A stretch of 64,000 bases of DNA from Mesocentrotus franciscanus (taxonomy: Eukaryota > Echinodermata > Echinoidea > Camarodonta > Strongylocentrotidae). The notes beneath the pieces were generated by a model, which worked only from the letters and a program-made list of their open reading frames with translations, was not told where the DNA came from and searched no databases. The DNA lies in assembly GCA_037976565.1 (NCBI GenBank), contig CP137680.1, positions 1,029,252 through 1,093,251 on the forward strand, in the 5' to 3' direction. How positions within the stretch are numbered: the stretch's first letter is position 1; each line of letters opens with the position of its first letter. The translations under genes and the position numbers were made by a program. Below are positions 43,638 to 54,030 of this stretch, one piece after another.

Positions 43638-43973
43638 ATGCAGCAATTTATATTGGGAATTGACGACACGGTTGCATCTAGAATCGCAATAGCCAACGCC
43701 CATCGACTGCCACAACGCCAGTCTGGAGCTCAAGCCGCCCTCCAGTTAGCCGTCCCCATCATAGCGAGATTTTGCTACATGCTCGACAGGAATAGCATCT
43801 TAGCGGCTTTCGAAGAGCAACAGAGAAAGCATACGAAGGCCCCAGCTGAGCCCGGCCACGCCCAATCGCGTTTGTCTGTAAGGACTGACCTTCTGCCGGC
43901 GGCCCGGCTCGACGGATATTATAAACGCCGTGCCGCTCATCTATTAATTGCCAGATACTTTTTCGATGTCTGA
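43638..43973 (+). CDS. Possible retrotransposon ORF1 fragment, 111 aa
   Basis: An open frame in a distinctly GC-richer island (43640-43940) within AT-rich DNA. It reads IANAHRLPQRQSG, then PIIARFCYMLDRNSILAAFE, then LSVRTDLLPAARLDGYYKRR. The order HR(I/L)P..., P.I.RF....R..IL.A, then (R)TDL.P......R is the pattern of L1-type ORF1 RNA-binding domains. A host gene is less likely given the surroundings. It begins with ATG by chance or otherwise; no splice or promoter evidence was found. Confidence 0.4.
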   Translation: MQQFILGIDDTVASRIAIANAHRLPQRQSGAQAALQLAVPIIARFCYMLDRNSILAAFEEQQRKHTKAPAEPGHAQSRLSVRTDLLPAARLDGYYKRRAAHLLIARYFFDV

Positions 43974-44560
43974 TTTCATTGGAGTGTTAAAAAAACCCAC
44001 ACAAAACCAACCACAGGAAGAACATTTATATATCAAAAATGTACACAACGTACAGACTGATCGATGCCAAACTTACCCCCACTGCATAAAACCTCAATAC
44101 AGTCAGTAACTGAATGTGAACTGGTATGCCATCCGATCTAAGCCTTCTGAGGTTGTCCGCAAGATCATTGATAACGAGTAATGTACCGGGTAGTGTGTTT
44201 TGAAAGCCGATAACGCTTGACAAATTCATAATCGTTATAAGTATGAAACGGGTCCCCTCTGTCCACTAAAACGAGACGTTCGGGGCCAGACTCCTCATCA
44301 GCTCTTCATACCGATCTCTTCGTCGCAGAAAATCAAGCTGGTAGGCCATGTTTAGCGTGCACTAAGTCCAGACTTAAAATACCCCCTGCGGGAAACTAAA
44401 AAATGGGAGATTTAGTTCACACTTTAGTTCGGGGTCAATGTGAAAACTGCTATCGGAATACCGCAAGCTATGCCTAGACTAAATTTGCAAGTTAATACGC
44501 CGCTAATCTGGACTTTAGTCTTGGACTAACTTAGTACGCGCTATCAGAATACCACCCATG
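43974..44560. other. No gene recognised
   Basis: Contains AAGTCCAGACTT (44366-44377) and a loose inverted partner TCTGGACTTTAGTC (44507-44520) about 150 bases on, perhaps a decayed MITE. A short minus-strand frame (44026-44229) shows no domain. Confidence 0.4.
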
Positions 44561-44925
44561 TACTCTAATGCACTTTTCCCAACAATTGATAAACCTACAA
44601 GGATAGATGCCTGCTCATCAATATATTTATTAATATAGATATCGGACTCCTTAGGTCAGGTTTAATATACTCTGAAATCTCAGATCACTTACCACTGTTC
44701 CTAATACTTGAAAAAATACTTAAAACTCCAAAAACGAAGATTTACTGAGCGGAATACATCTCGACTAATCGAAAACTTAGAATCCGAAAATTGGGAAGAT
44801 GTTTATCGTGCAATAACACAGATGATGCATATTGCTTATTTTGGACAAAATTTGAATCGCACTTTAATACATGTCTCCCAAAGCTTAATAATAGAGCTAT
44901 AGTATACAAATATATACTGTCTTGA

Positions 44926-45047
44926 GAGGTTCTGGTTAAAACTATGCGCAAGAGGTGACTCCGATAGTACTATTTGCTGAGGGGCGCAGCCCCGAAGCAA
45001 ATGGTACTTTTGGAGTCACCGAGGCCCATAGTTTTAACCAGTACCTC
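44926..45047. repeat. Strong hairpin inserted in the LINE
   Basis: Arms of about 55-58 bases: GAGGTTCTGGTTAAAACTAT pairs with ATAGTTTTAACCAGTACCTC, and GAGGTGACTCC with GGAGTCACC. The tip is GGGGCGCAGCCCC (44981-44993). It interrupts the LINE between the endonuclease end and the linker. Confidence 0.9.
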
Positions 45048-45071
45048 GAATAGAAGGCATGGTATATTTGT

Positions 45072-45379
45072 TTTATATCCTGCATCAAAAATTTATTTTA
45101 TTAAAAAAAAAAAAATACAAAACAAAATTTAGAACAAAAAAAATGTCAATTTTTATCTAAAAAGATTTAGAATATTTTGTTTTCATTAAATTAAGATTTG
45201 AAGAAGAAAAAAAAATTCAATTCAAAAAAAAAAAAAAACACATTTTTTTTCAACTCCCAAATAGTACTCCCAAATAGTACTCTCATATAGTACTTTCTAA
45301 AAATAGTTCAAATATTTCTGGTCATGTGACGAGCTCTCAACCAATCAAAAGCCAACAAATTTTTGATGCAGGATATAAA
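45072..45379. mobile_element. 308-bp insertion bounded by perfect 23-bp inverted repeats
   Basis: TTTATATCCTGCATCAAAAA at 45072 is the exact complement of the 3' arm ending 45379. Between them is A-rich then T-rich DNA with AATAGTACT repeated (45265, 45280 and nearby). The right arm joins directly to LINE coding sequence (DAGYKGNYK), so the left arm may be an inverted copy of LINE sequence. Confidence 0.65.
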
Positions 45380-46217
45380 GGTAACTATAAACAATCTATT
45401 AACCCATGGGTAACAAAGGGAATTCTCACATCCATAAGAAACAAACTGTATAAACTTAGTTTAAACCACCCCACCCCTTCACATATAAGTATAGTTATAG
45501 GAAATATAGAAATAAGCTCACCAGTACCATAAGGCTATCCAAAAAATTGTATTTTTCAAACAAACTAAAAAATGCTGAAGGTAATATATCATCTACATGG
45601 AATGTCTTAAATGAACTGCTTAATAAGAAGAGCCGTACACTTACTGAACAGGCCTTTAATATGAATGGTCACAAAGTAGATGAGCAAGATGAAATAGCAA
45701 ATTTGTTTAATTAATATTTTGTAAATATAGGCCCTGACCAGGCTTCCAAAATCGATAGACATCATCACGACTTTAAGGAATTTCTCCCAGAGTCATCTTA
45801 CCCTTCGCTCTTTTTATATCCGACAGATTTTACTGAAATATTAAATGTTGTTCGCTCATTAAAATCAAGCCATTATTATAGCCATGATGAAGTTAGCACC
45901 CATTTGCTTAAAAAAATTATAGGCAGTATCTTATCACCTCTGGATCACATTTTCAATCTTTCGCTGTCTTCTGGTGTTGTTCCAGCCCCTTTTAAGACAG
46001 CTAAAGTTATACCAATCTATAAAAAAGATGACCCCTTTTCTATTCGAATTATCGACCAATATCCATATTACCAAGCTTTTCTAAAATCCTTGAAAGAATT
46101 GTTTACAACAGATATATACATTTTTAACTCAAAATGAATCCAGATTAGTTTGGTTTCAGGAAGTTTCATTCAACTGAGTTAGCACTACTCCTACTAGTTG
46201 ATAGAGTATCAAATGCC

Positions 46218-47350
46218 TTGGCTGATCATAAACATGTCATTGGAATATTTATGGATCTCAGCAAGGCATTTGATACTCTTGATCATACTATATTATTGTA
46301 TAAATTAAGGCATTATGGTGTACGAGGTAAAGCACTTGATTGGTTCGAAAATTACTTATCATCAAGAAAAAATATACTCTATTCAATTCAGTTACTTCTA
46401 ACGTATCGTCTATTAAATGTGGAGTTCCGCAAGGTTCAATACTTGGGCCACTATTATTTTTGATATATGTCAATGATATCTCTAATGTTTCACCAATTCG
46501 ACAGTATATATTGTTTGCCGATGATACGAATGTATTCTATTCACATTCTAATTTAAATTCGCTGATTGCAACCATGAACACTGAACTACCTAAGTTATCA
46601 CAATGGTTCAAAAGCAACATATTATCATTAAGCCTAAAGAAGGCCAATTTTATTCATTTTAGAAACTCAAGAAATCATAATATTCATAATTTTGATCTGC
46701 TTGTTGATAATGTTCCAATAGAAAAAAAAGTCATCAACCAAATTCTTAGGTGTATATATATAAATGAAAAATGTAACTGGAATGATCATGTGAACTATAT
46801 CTCTACCCCTATTTCTCGCAATATTGGTATACTATTTAAGCTAAAATATTTTTTGCCAACACATGTGGCTGTGCTTAGTATGCTATATAATACACTGGTT
46901 TTACCATATATTTCTTATTGCAATATCATATGGGCTACTCATAAGTGCAATACTAATCGTATATTAATGTTACAGAAAAAAGCCATTCGAGTTTGTACCG
47001 ATGCAGGTTATCGCGACCACACTGACCCTTTATTTGCCACATTAAAAACTCTAAAAATAAGTGATATCCACTACATGCAAAAATCTCTGTTCATGTTTCG
47101 GCTTAAATCCGGCATTCTTCTCCCATCACTGGTAATATTATTCCAACATAATTCTAATTTTCATTCCTACCCAACCAGGCACTCCAATGACTATCACCTA
47201 TTTAACGCCAAAACCGCCTTAGCTCAAAACTCAATTAGACATTCTGGCCCTGATACCTGGAATGCACTACCCCCTGAAATAAAAAAGATGAATACAATGC
47301 TATCTTTTAAAAGAGCGGTGAAAACGTTTCTTATCGCTCATTATCTTTAA
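46218..47350 (+). pseudogene. LINE reverse transcriptase domain
   Basis: The first frame (46218-46463) carries IGIFMDLSKAFDTLDHTILL (RT motif with the first catalytic aspartate) and WFENYLSSRKN. A frameshift near 46370-46400 moves to a 336-codon frame (46340-47350) with CGVPQGSILGPLLFLIYVND, ILFADDTNVF (FADD catalytic box), LSLKKANFI, LGV-equivalent, the YNTLVLPYISYCNIIWA thumb segment, HTDPLFATLKTLKISDI and a normal C-terminus. Upstream (45900-46140) is SSGVVPAPFKTAKVIPIYKK followed by a frame-broken YRPI-type stretch. All RT landmarks are visible but no single frame covers them. Confidence 0.9.
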
Positions 47351-48031
47351 ATCCACCACCAAAATTTGCTTTCCTTCATTCTTCATAATTTCTCTTGGTA
47401 CGCCTGTCGTTACAAAACTCGATAATTTTCAGTACTCTTACTTTTTTGCTTCCATTCATTGAAACGTTGATTATAACCTCCCATGACCTGGTATGAATAA
47501 ACGTATGAATAAAGAGTGGCCAACTTGGGATACTGACTAAACATTGTTTTGTATACAAACATTTCAAGGCTCCGAAGTTTACAGTCTTCACGTACCAGCT
47601 CGCTGATCCCACATTCTTATTCTTATTGTCCAGAAACCTCGCGAGTCTTCTCATTCTATAATATATCCCAAGTTGGCCACCCAATATTCAAATGTGCATC
47701 TTCTTTTTTTATCCTCATATATATATCAAATTGAAATCCATCTACCACATCAATCTGTGAATCTTGAGGTACACCCCCTCCTTTTTTTCCCCCTTTTTTC
47801 TTTCTTTTTCCCCCTTTCACCAATATTTTTTTCTCCATATTAGTATTATTATGTATCCATTGAGGGTTTGATGTTTTCGATTAGTTACAGCCAACCTTAC
47901 TATGTTTACATATACTCTTTTGTCATGTATAAAATGTTCAGTGATTTGTTTGTTATATATTTGTAAAACTGTAAAAGAAAAAGAAAATCAAACAGAAATA
48001 AATAGGCCTAAATCAAATCAAATCAAATCAA
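47351..48031 (+). other. LINE 3' UTR and (AAATC)n tail
   Basis: An inverted pair GAGTGGCCAACTTGGGATA (47511-47529) and ATATCCCAAGTTGGCCAC (47662-47679) would fold a 170-base hairpin. The tail at 48009-48031 is tandem AAATC. Confidence 0.6.
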
Positions 48032-48287
48032 ATATTTGAATTAATGAATTACTGAAAATATTCTTGATATCAATTTAATAATTTGATATAAGACAAAAAA
48101 GAGAAACATAAAGTTGATATTGAACTCATAACATGTTTTGTTCACATACTTAAATAAATTAATGAAAACGAAGCATTATTTTTCGACAGAATTTTACTAA
48201 GAATACGCGCAAGTCCTTGCGTTGCGCTCAATTGCCATTCAGTTATAGTACACGTAAAAAAACTTTTAAAAAACTGGGGGCTTTTAG

Positions 48288-49032
48288 GTTTTCTGCGTAC
48301 AACAGAAAACCCAAATTATATATTTATTTATTTATTTCTGATATTTAGAGAGGGTGACTCATCACCAATAATGTTGATATTATGATTATGTATTCTTTCA
48401 TCATTTTGTCTTCAAACACATTTTTTTGTTGGGGGGGGGGATCTTTGCAAAAGTGTGTCTTAAAGGGAGTGTAGCCTGACGAGACTACATGTCTTTCCCA
48501 TGGCCTGACTCGGGGCCAATCGGGTATAATACGATTACGGACGATGCGACCGCAGCTATCACGTGCGTGCAACATACGCGAAACCGAAGCGTGAGGAGAA
48601 CTTCGGCCTGTTGACCATGTGGTAGAGACTAGGGACTTTTAGATTTGCACGACGAGAACGTGGACTGCTACGTATGACATTCTTTTAAGGCACTGCCGGG
48701 CACTGCCAGTGCCTTAAAAGGACGTCACATTGCCTTACAAGGATGTCAGTGCCTTAAAAGGACGTCACATTGCCTTAAAAGGATGTCATACGTAGCAGTC
48801 CACGTTCTCGTCGTGCAAATCTAAAAGTCCCTATTAAGTCGCTGACTACCGTTAATCAAGTCCTTTCGTTTACGTGCAGTTGTCCAAAAGAAGACGTAGA
48901 TGGCGTTAACCAGTATTTGCCAAACTACACTCCCTTTAAATGACACCCTTTTTCACATTATGATACAATTTAAGTGAAACTTTTCCATCAATTTTTTGGC
49001 GAATTTGGGGCTCCCAACACTTTAAAGGGGCT
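48288..49032. mobile_element. Half copy of the 42303 MITE, carrying a nested MITE
   Basis: Begins at the central hairpin (GGTTTTCTGCGTACAACAG), so the left arm is missing, and ends GGGGCT before TTAA (49033-49036). A G10 run lies at 48431-48440. The nested element at 48464-48935 splits GTGTGTCTTAAATGACA, which is intact at 42559-42575. Confidence 0.88.
48464..48935. mobile_element. TTAA-flanked MITE, 472 bp, nested
   Basis: TTAA at 48460-48463 and 48936-48939; termini AGGGAGTGTAG and CTACACTCCCT. Inside, 48628-48836 is a second foldback with about 60-base arms (GGGACTTTTAGATTTGCACG and complement) around tandem GCCTTAAAAGGACGTCACAT units. The empty site at about 42567-42570 confirms the boundaries. 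Confidence 0.92.
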
Positions 49033-49160
49033 TTAACGTGTCTGAGAATGAATGACGTTGTACGGGTTACCGCGCCATATTTAAACAAGCCTTAAACGTG
49101 ATTCTATTCATGGATGAAATCTAAGAAATAGTTTAATAAATGTCTACCTTTGTTTTGCAG

Positions 49161-49212
49161 GTTTTACAAGGACGTACCAGAAGCATATTTACCCCTTGTT
49201 TGGATGGAAGAG
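49161..49212 (+). CDS. CD36/scavenger-receptor-B-like gene, penultimate exon
   Basis: A 52-nt exon between a strong acceptor (CTACCTTTGTTTTGCAG, ending 49160) and a consensus donor (GAAGAG|GTACGT, 49213). After one base finishing an upstream codon it reads FYKDVPEAYLPLVWMEE and ends on a codon boundary. The (LP)L(V/L)W(M/L)(E/N)E segment close to the C-terminal membrane span is a conserved part of CD36, SCARB1 and LIMP-2 ectodomains. It joins in frame to 49915-50115. Upstream exons were not found between here and 42.6 kb, so they may be further away, upstream, or lost. CD36-family proteins bind lipids, lipoproteins or microbial ligands at the plasma membrane or lysosome. Confidence 0.6.
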
Positions 49213-49914
49213 GTACGTAGAGAAATAGTAAAACAATCCAACAGCAAAGTTTAATGACACAAACTAATATGAGGGCACCGGCCATGTGCCCCATCAAATG
49301 GCGGAGAAAATTAAAGAAAATAGAGAAAGGGACGGGGAATACGTAAAAAGATGGTGATATAACTTCTTCCTATGTTCTTTATTTTCTCAACGCTATATTT
49401 GTGGTGCCCCTCCACCACCAAACAAAAAAGATTGTAGAGATCAGGAGATCCCAACACTAGTAGACAACTACTAAAAAATGAAGGAAAAAGAAGAAAAAAA
49501 TAGAGAACAAGACAGCTAAAAGTTTGAATGAAATCTAAAACAAAATAAGAAATTTAGGAATTTGTGAAAGTTGTAATCACTATACCTATTGGCACTTCAA
49601 ATTGGCAGAATCGGTAATGTCATTGCCACGTGTTGCAGGGACAACTTTTCCATGCGTTTCAACACACACAAAAATTACAAAAATGGCAATTTGTCAAACT
49701 GTGCTGCACACACAGAGCATTAATGGTGGGGGAGCAATTTTCAATCGGGGAACTACATAAAATGTATTATGGATAGCATTATTATAGGTCCTCTTGAAAG
49801 AAAAGACCCTTCTTATCATACATAAATATTATTGCTAGGAAACAAGTACAATGGAGGAAGGAAAAATAGTAAACTGCGCTATTAAATTAAATTAATTGTT
49901 TTGATTGGTTTTAG
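49213..49914 (+). other. Intron of the CD36-like gene
   Basis: 702 bases, GTACGT at the start and GGTTTTAG at the end, phase 0. AT-rich, with no repeat shared elsewhere in the window. Confidence 0.55.
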
Positions 49915-50115
49915 AGAAGCTTCGTTACCAAGGAGGCGGCTAGTCAACTTGAGCAGCAATTAATGTTACCTCTGGCTGAACGAAAATATGGACCGTGGGC
50001 AGTCTTCAGCTTCGGGTTCTTACTAGTGCTGGTAGGGGTAGGTTGTTCTTGGCGCCACAGAAAAGAATGGAAGGGGTCCACCGGCTTAAATGTAAATTTA
50101 AGACACATATATTAA
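49915..50115 (+). CDS. CD36/scavenger-receptor-B-like gene, C-terminal exon
   Basis: Starts after TTGATTGGTTTTAG and continues the frame of 49161-49212: RSFVTKEAASQLEQQLMLPL, then a transmembrane helix WAVFSFGFLLVLVGVG, a short basic tail (SWRHRKEWKG) and a TAA at 50113-50115. Residue order (acidic WMEE, amphipathic T/A-rich helix ending in LPL, then the span and a short cytosolic tail) agrees with CD36-family C-termini. AATAAA at 50408-50413 is a fitting poly(A) signal. Donor-like GTs at 50034, 50040 and 50044 could allow splicing to the tail exon at 50819. Confidence 0.6.
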   Translation, partial: RSFVTKEAASQLEQQLMLPLAERKYGPWAVFSFGFLLVLVGVGCSWRHRKEWKGSTGLNVNLRHIY

Positions 50116-50818
50116 CAAAATATATGAATTGTTCTTTTACGGTTATTTGTTGTTTAATTCGTTTGAAAACAGGTATACCTATCTAATGCAACAGTCACAC
50201 TTCCATGTAAGGCACAGGAGCGGGCGGGTAAGAGGGAGGAGGGCACTTGATCCCCCTCCCTCTATAACCTCCAATTTTGTATTCATTTATGATTTGTCCT
50301 ATCCTGTCTGTAGCCTCTTGCACAATACCCGTTGTACACGAGGCGTTATTTGCAAACGTTGGCTTGCACCAGTGTCTGGTGCAGTCTTTTGACATGCCAT
50401 GTGAGAAAATAAAATGTGATTACACAATAAACAATGGAAACTCTAAATTCAATTACTGGCATATGGGTAAATTGCTTGCATATGCCTCGATGAGTGCAGG
50501 TAATGATTGACGACTCGTGTTCTACACAACTCAATCATCAATCAACTCAAGATCAATCAAGCTGTCTGTAATTTTTTTTCATTTTGGTTTCGTTTGATCA
50601 AGTCCCAAATGACTCTTCAGTAGGACTTTGTTAATCGTGCCTCTTGCTATAATAGAAAGTTATGCCTATGAAAAATCTCAATCTCCTGTTTTGCCGCCAT
50701 ATATTGAACAAGACAAAATAAATTTCGAATACTTCAAAATCCGATTTCTTATCTAACCATGGTAATATATTTGGTAATCATGGTAACAATTTGTCTTTAA
50801 ACCACCCCTGTTTATCTT
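50116..50818. other. 3' UTR or intron of the CD36-like gene
   Basis: Candidate poly(A) signal AATAAA at 50408-50413. The region ends in a polypyrimidine tract and TTATCTTGCCAG (50807-50818), a good acceptor. Short frames in it are not recognisable. Confidence 0.45.
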
Positions 50819-51038
50819 GCCAGACATTGATGACAGACGAAGACGGGCAACCCGTGATGAACTACATGTGATTATAACTTCCCAACAATACAATGACGTT
50901 TCCAGCACGCATGAAAGCGAGCGGAGAGGGCACGCTACTACTTATGCTGCTTGCACCATTGAAAGGGATATATTTTTGTTCGGAGTCATCATTTTCCTAC
51001 TAAAAATTCATGAAGCTGAAAAATATCGCCACTTTTAG
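50819..51038 (+). CDS. Possible alternative cytoplasmic-tail exon
   Basis: Begins directly after CTTGCCAG. In the phase reached from a donor at 50044 (GTAG|GTTGTT) it reads DIDDRRRRATRDELHV, ITSQQYNDVSSTHESERRGH, then ATTYAACTIERD and a hydrophobic end before TAG at 51036-51038. A run of four arginines straight after the membrane span would suit a stop-transfer. The donor is weak, the joint is an inference, and a 3' UTR reading is possible. The last 97 bases are repeated at 1-97, with the frame and stop position kept. Confidence 0.35.
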
Positions 51039-51052
51039 ATTTATTTTTAAAA

Positions 51053-51375
51053 ATTGTGAGATCGCACAGTGACCAATTACATCTTATAAAAAGGAAAAAG
51101 AATGATAATACCCCAACCTGATGTGGTATTAAGCACAATCTCATCTGGAAAGACTGAAAAGATCTTTGATAATTTACATAATTATATCAACTATAAATGC
51201 GAGCGAGCTTTGGGGGAAATTACAGAAAAAAGTTACTTAGTCCCTTTAAATTAGGGGCACATGTTATGGAGAAGGGAAAAGGGCACTTCTTAGAAAAGAA
51301 AAAGAGCACTTGTCAAACTAAACAGGGAAATTATCAGAGGTGAAAAGGGGCACTTCTCGCACCTGAAAAGGGGTG
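51053..51375 (+). repeat. Copy-B remnant of hAT-like repeat and minisatellite
   Basis: Follows 1515-1860, including GAGCGAGCTTTGGG and three or four AAAAGGGGCACTT units. Confidence 0.8.
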
Positions 51376-52610
51376 CTCACATGTTATTTCCTACCCAAAT
51401 TGCGATGCTAGGAAAAGATGACGTGGAAAAGATATGTTGTTGCAATATGAAGAGCTTATATAGGCTTTTCATACGGATAGAATGGAGTTTAATGCTGCTT
51501 AAAGAGAAGGTTGAGTTCTGGGGAGAGGTGAAAATAATTTGTGAGCGTTCTCATTGTTATTATGCAAGTGTGGAAGAACATCAGAGCAAAAACGTTCCCT
51601 GAAAAGCATGGCTCTTTAAATGCCTTAATATTCTAAATATGACAAGTAACAGCTTTTAAAAAATGAGACCCGATTTTTATGCCACATGATTGTGTAGTCC
51701 CATATTCATCTTTCTGTGTACACTGTTTGTTACTATACCAAGACTGGGCCAAATTTCTGATCATTTTTGAAGACTCCAGAACCTTGCAGTACACACCAAT
51801 ACTTATATGCTAAATGATCAACTTTTTCTGATCGATTCCACACCGTTTCTTTCACAATGCAATCGCATGACCAGAATTAACTCAACTATATCTTTAAGAG
51901 CATGGGAAATGAAAAAAAAAAAAAATATTGCCATCTAACTTGTCTTTAAACCAGCTTATGGGTTATGGGTATGGGCTTATGGTTTCCAGCTTACGGTATG
52001 GGAATACAAAAAAATTAAAATTTTTGAAAATTTACTTTGCATAACCTAGAAATATAGTTTTGTAGGATTAATCAATCGGATTTCCATTTGGACGAAAAAA
52101 TTATATTTTTTTAATAAACATGACGAAAATGGCCTATTCATTTGGGATAACATAAAATGTTTTATCCATCACATTATCTGATCTTTTTTTTTCTGTGTAG
52201 CATAATAACATATATCATATGTTTACTCAAGAAAAAGTGTTTCGATGGACAGATTTATGGTGTGTAAAAAACCCCTCTGAAATATAGGTAGTTTCTATAA
52301 CCCCATATATTCTGAGAAAATCACACGTTTATGTTTCACTGCGCCTCACATGTGTGTAATATCAAACTTTTAGGTATATATTAAAAAGGTTTATTACTTC
52401 AAACTCATAAAAATAATCTAAATCGAAATGCCTTCATCAGATAATACATATTTGGTAAAGTAATTTAAAACCATGATTTTAAACATTATTTTTACAATTT
52501 TGAGCAAAAAATGAAATTTGTAGTAAAAATGCCTCATTTTTTGGAAAAAGTGTTAGAATCGATGCCAAGCATTACCCCTATAGTGCAATGGAATCGTTTT
52601 TCTACAGCCT
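51376..52610. other. No gene recognised; copy-B-specific, with family X copy
   Basis: 51381-51602 has a 73-codon plus-strand frame without recognisable motifs. 52165-52460 is a diverged copy of family X (40830-41084). The rest is AT-rich. Confidence 0.5.
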
Positions 52611-52988
52611 TTTTGAATGTTTGCTGGTCTACTATTATGTTTTAGTGGCCCACCATTATTTTTTATGGATTTCCGAACAATCCTTACAGCTTAACAAGTT
52701 CATTTTGTGTGGGAAAGTCAAATTAAAAATGAAATGAAATATGGCAAGTATAACATCTAATACAGTATATGGAAGCATGTTATGGGTATCTACCCACTGC
52801 GATATAGTAGTATACAGATGGTCTTTGATCCCATTATCTTTCTGAACGTTCGCATAAAATATTTCGTATTTGAAAAGGCTTTGTGTTTGACTGGCGTAGC
52901 TTAAATCTTTTGAAACTAGCTACCTACTGACCTTCTCCTTATACTGAATAACGCAGCATTGGCAAAGTACAATCATATCTGTTCATCA

Positions 52989-53215
52989 TTGTGTTCATCA
53001 TTGTGTTCGTAACAAAAACTTTTGTAATTTAGTAACCCGCTTTGTGTTCAACTGGCGTAGCATAACGGTAGTATAAATAATTGGAATGAAATTATTTGTT
53101 TGTCATAACACGCAGTACTACTGTACCATACATTCTCCGTAAGCACCACATCTAAAAGGCTTCTATTCATCGTTCTGTCTCCTTGCATAAGGTCCATGTT
53201 TCGACTCCATACAAC
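52989..53215 (-). repeat. Single arm of the inverted repeat, copy B
   Basis: Matches 5538-5755 and the complement of 3310-3529, without the palindromic 104-bp end. Confidence 0.8.
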
Positions 53216-53261
53216 AGAGTACTCAAGATGTAGCATTTCAAGACTTTGCATTGATATTGTT

Positions 53262-54030
53262 AGGTTTACCTTCTTACTACACAGTGCATGCCCTCAGACA
53301 CGAGAAAAACCATATGTTCAAGGCTTCTCCACGTTCAAGAGCTGTTTTTATATCATTCAAGTTTCAAGTTTCAAGTTTCAAGTTAATTTCACATTTCACA
53401 AAAAAGAGTTTACATAATTGACAAGATTAGAAAATAATGAGGTATACTAGAAGTAACACATTATATAATCAAATCTTTGTAAATACGTCGAAATTAATTG
53501 TATTGAATAGTAGGTTATACAAGGTGAAATGTGGGCAACCTATTAAAAAGCTATGATTATTTGCATCAAAACCCGTACGGTAGAGGCAATATCTTATATG
53601 TAGCATAATATTAGTATTAGGCCTACATGCACATAGTGCATGCCCTCAGAAACCAGAAAAAAATATTTTCCAAGGCTTCTCCACGTTCAAGAGCTGTTTT
53701 TATATGATTAATTGCATGAAAACCCGGACGGTAGAGGCAATATCTTATTACTAAATATATTACTCATTGCGGATGTAGTATCGAAAATAATATCGCTAGT
53801 GATATTCGTTTGTCTCGCAATGTGGTCAATAAGGAATCTAAAAGATCTCGACGTTAATAATATCTTATTATATAGCATAATTTTAGTATTATGCCTACAT
53901 GCACATAGTGCATGCCCTCAGAACCCAGAAAAAAATATTTTCCAAGGCTTCTCCACGTTCAAGAGCTGTTTTTATATGATTATTTGCATCAAAACCCGGA
54001 CGGTAGAGGCAATATCTTATTATGTAGCAT
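53262..54030 (+). repeat. Module amplified in copy B
   Basis: TGCATGCCCTCAGA, CAAGGCTTCTCCACGTTCAA and CGGTAGAGGCAATATCTTAT recur in order at about 53283/53578, 53637-53745 and 53907-54020, but occur once in copy A (5905-6008). A (TTTCAAG)4 run lies at 53357-53384. The frames across the units (53712-54391) are artefacts of the repeat. Confidence 0.8.

Larger units (their letters stand above)
44562..48031 (+). mobile_element. CR1/Jockey-superfamily LINE, broken
   Basis: Order: endonuclease C-terminus (LFPTIDKPTRI, then EISDHLPLF at about 44671-44700); an inserted hairpin (44926-45047) and a 23-bp inverted repeat pair (45072-45094, 45357-45379); a linker region with NPWVTKGILTSIRNKLYK (about 45400-45455); RT N-terminus (45900-46140); RT palm (46218-47350); a 3' UTR; and a terminal (AAATC)n tail (48009-48031). 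At least three frameshifts or stops break it. There is no ORF1 in place. The (AAATC)n tail and the EN-RT order are typical of Jockey-superfamily elements; I cannot separate CR1, L2 and their relatives by eye. Confidence 0.85.
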
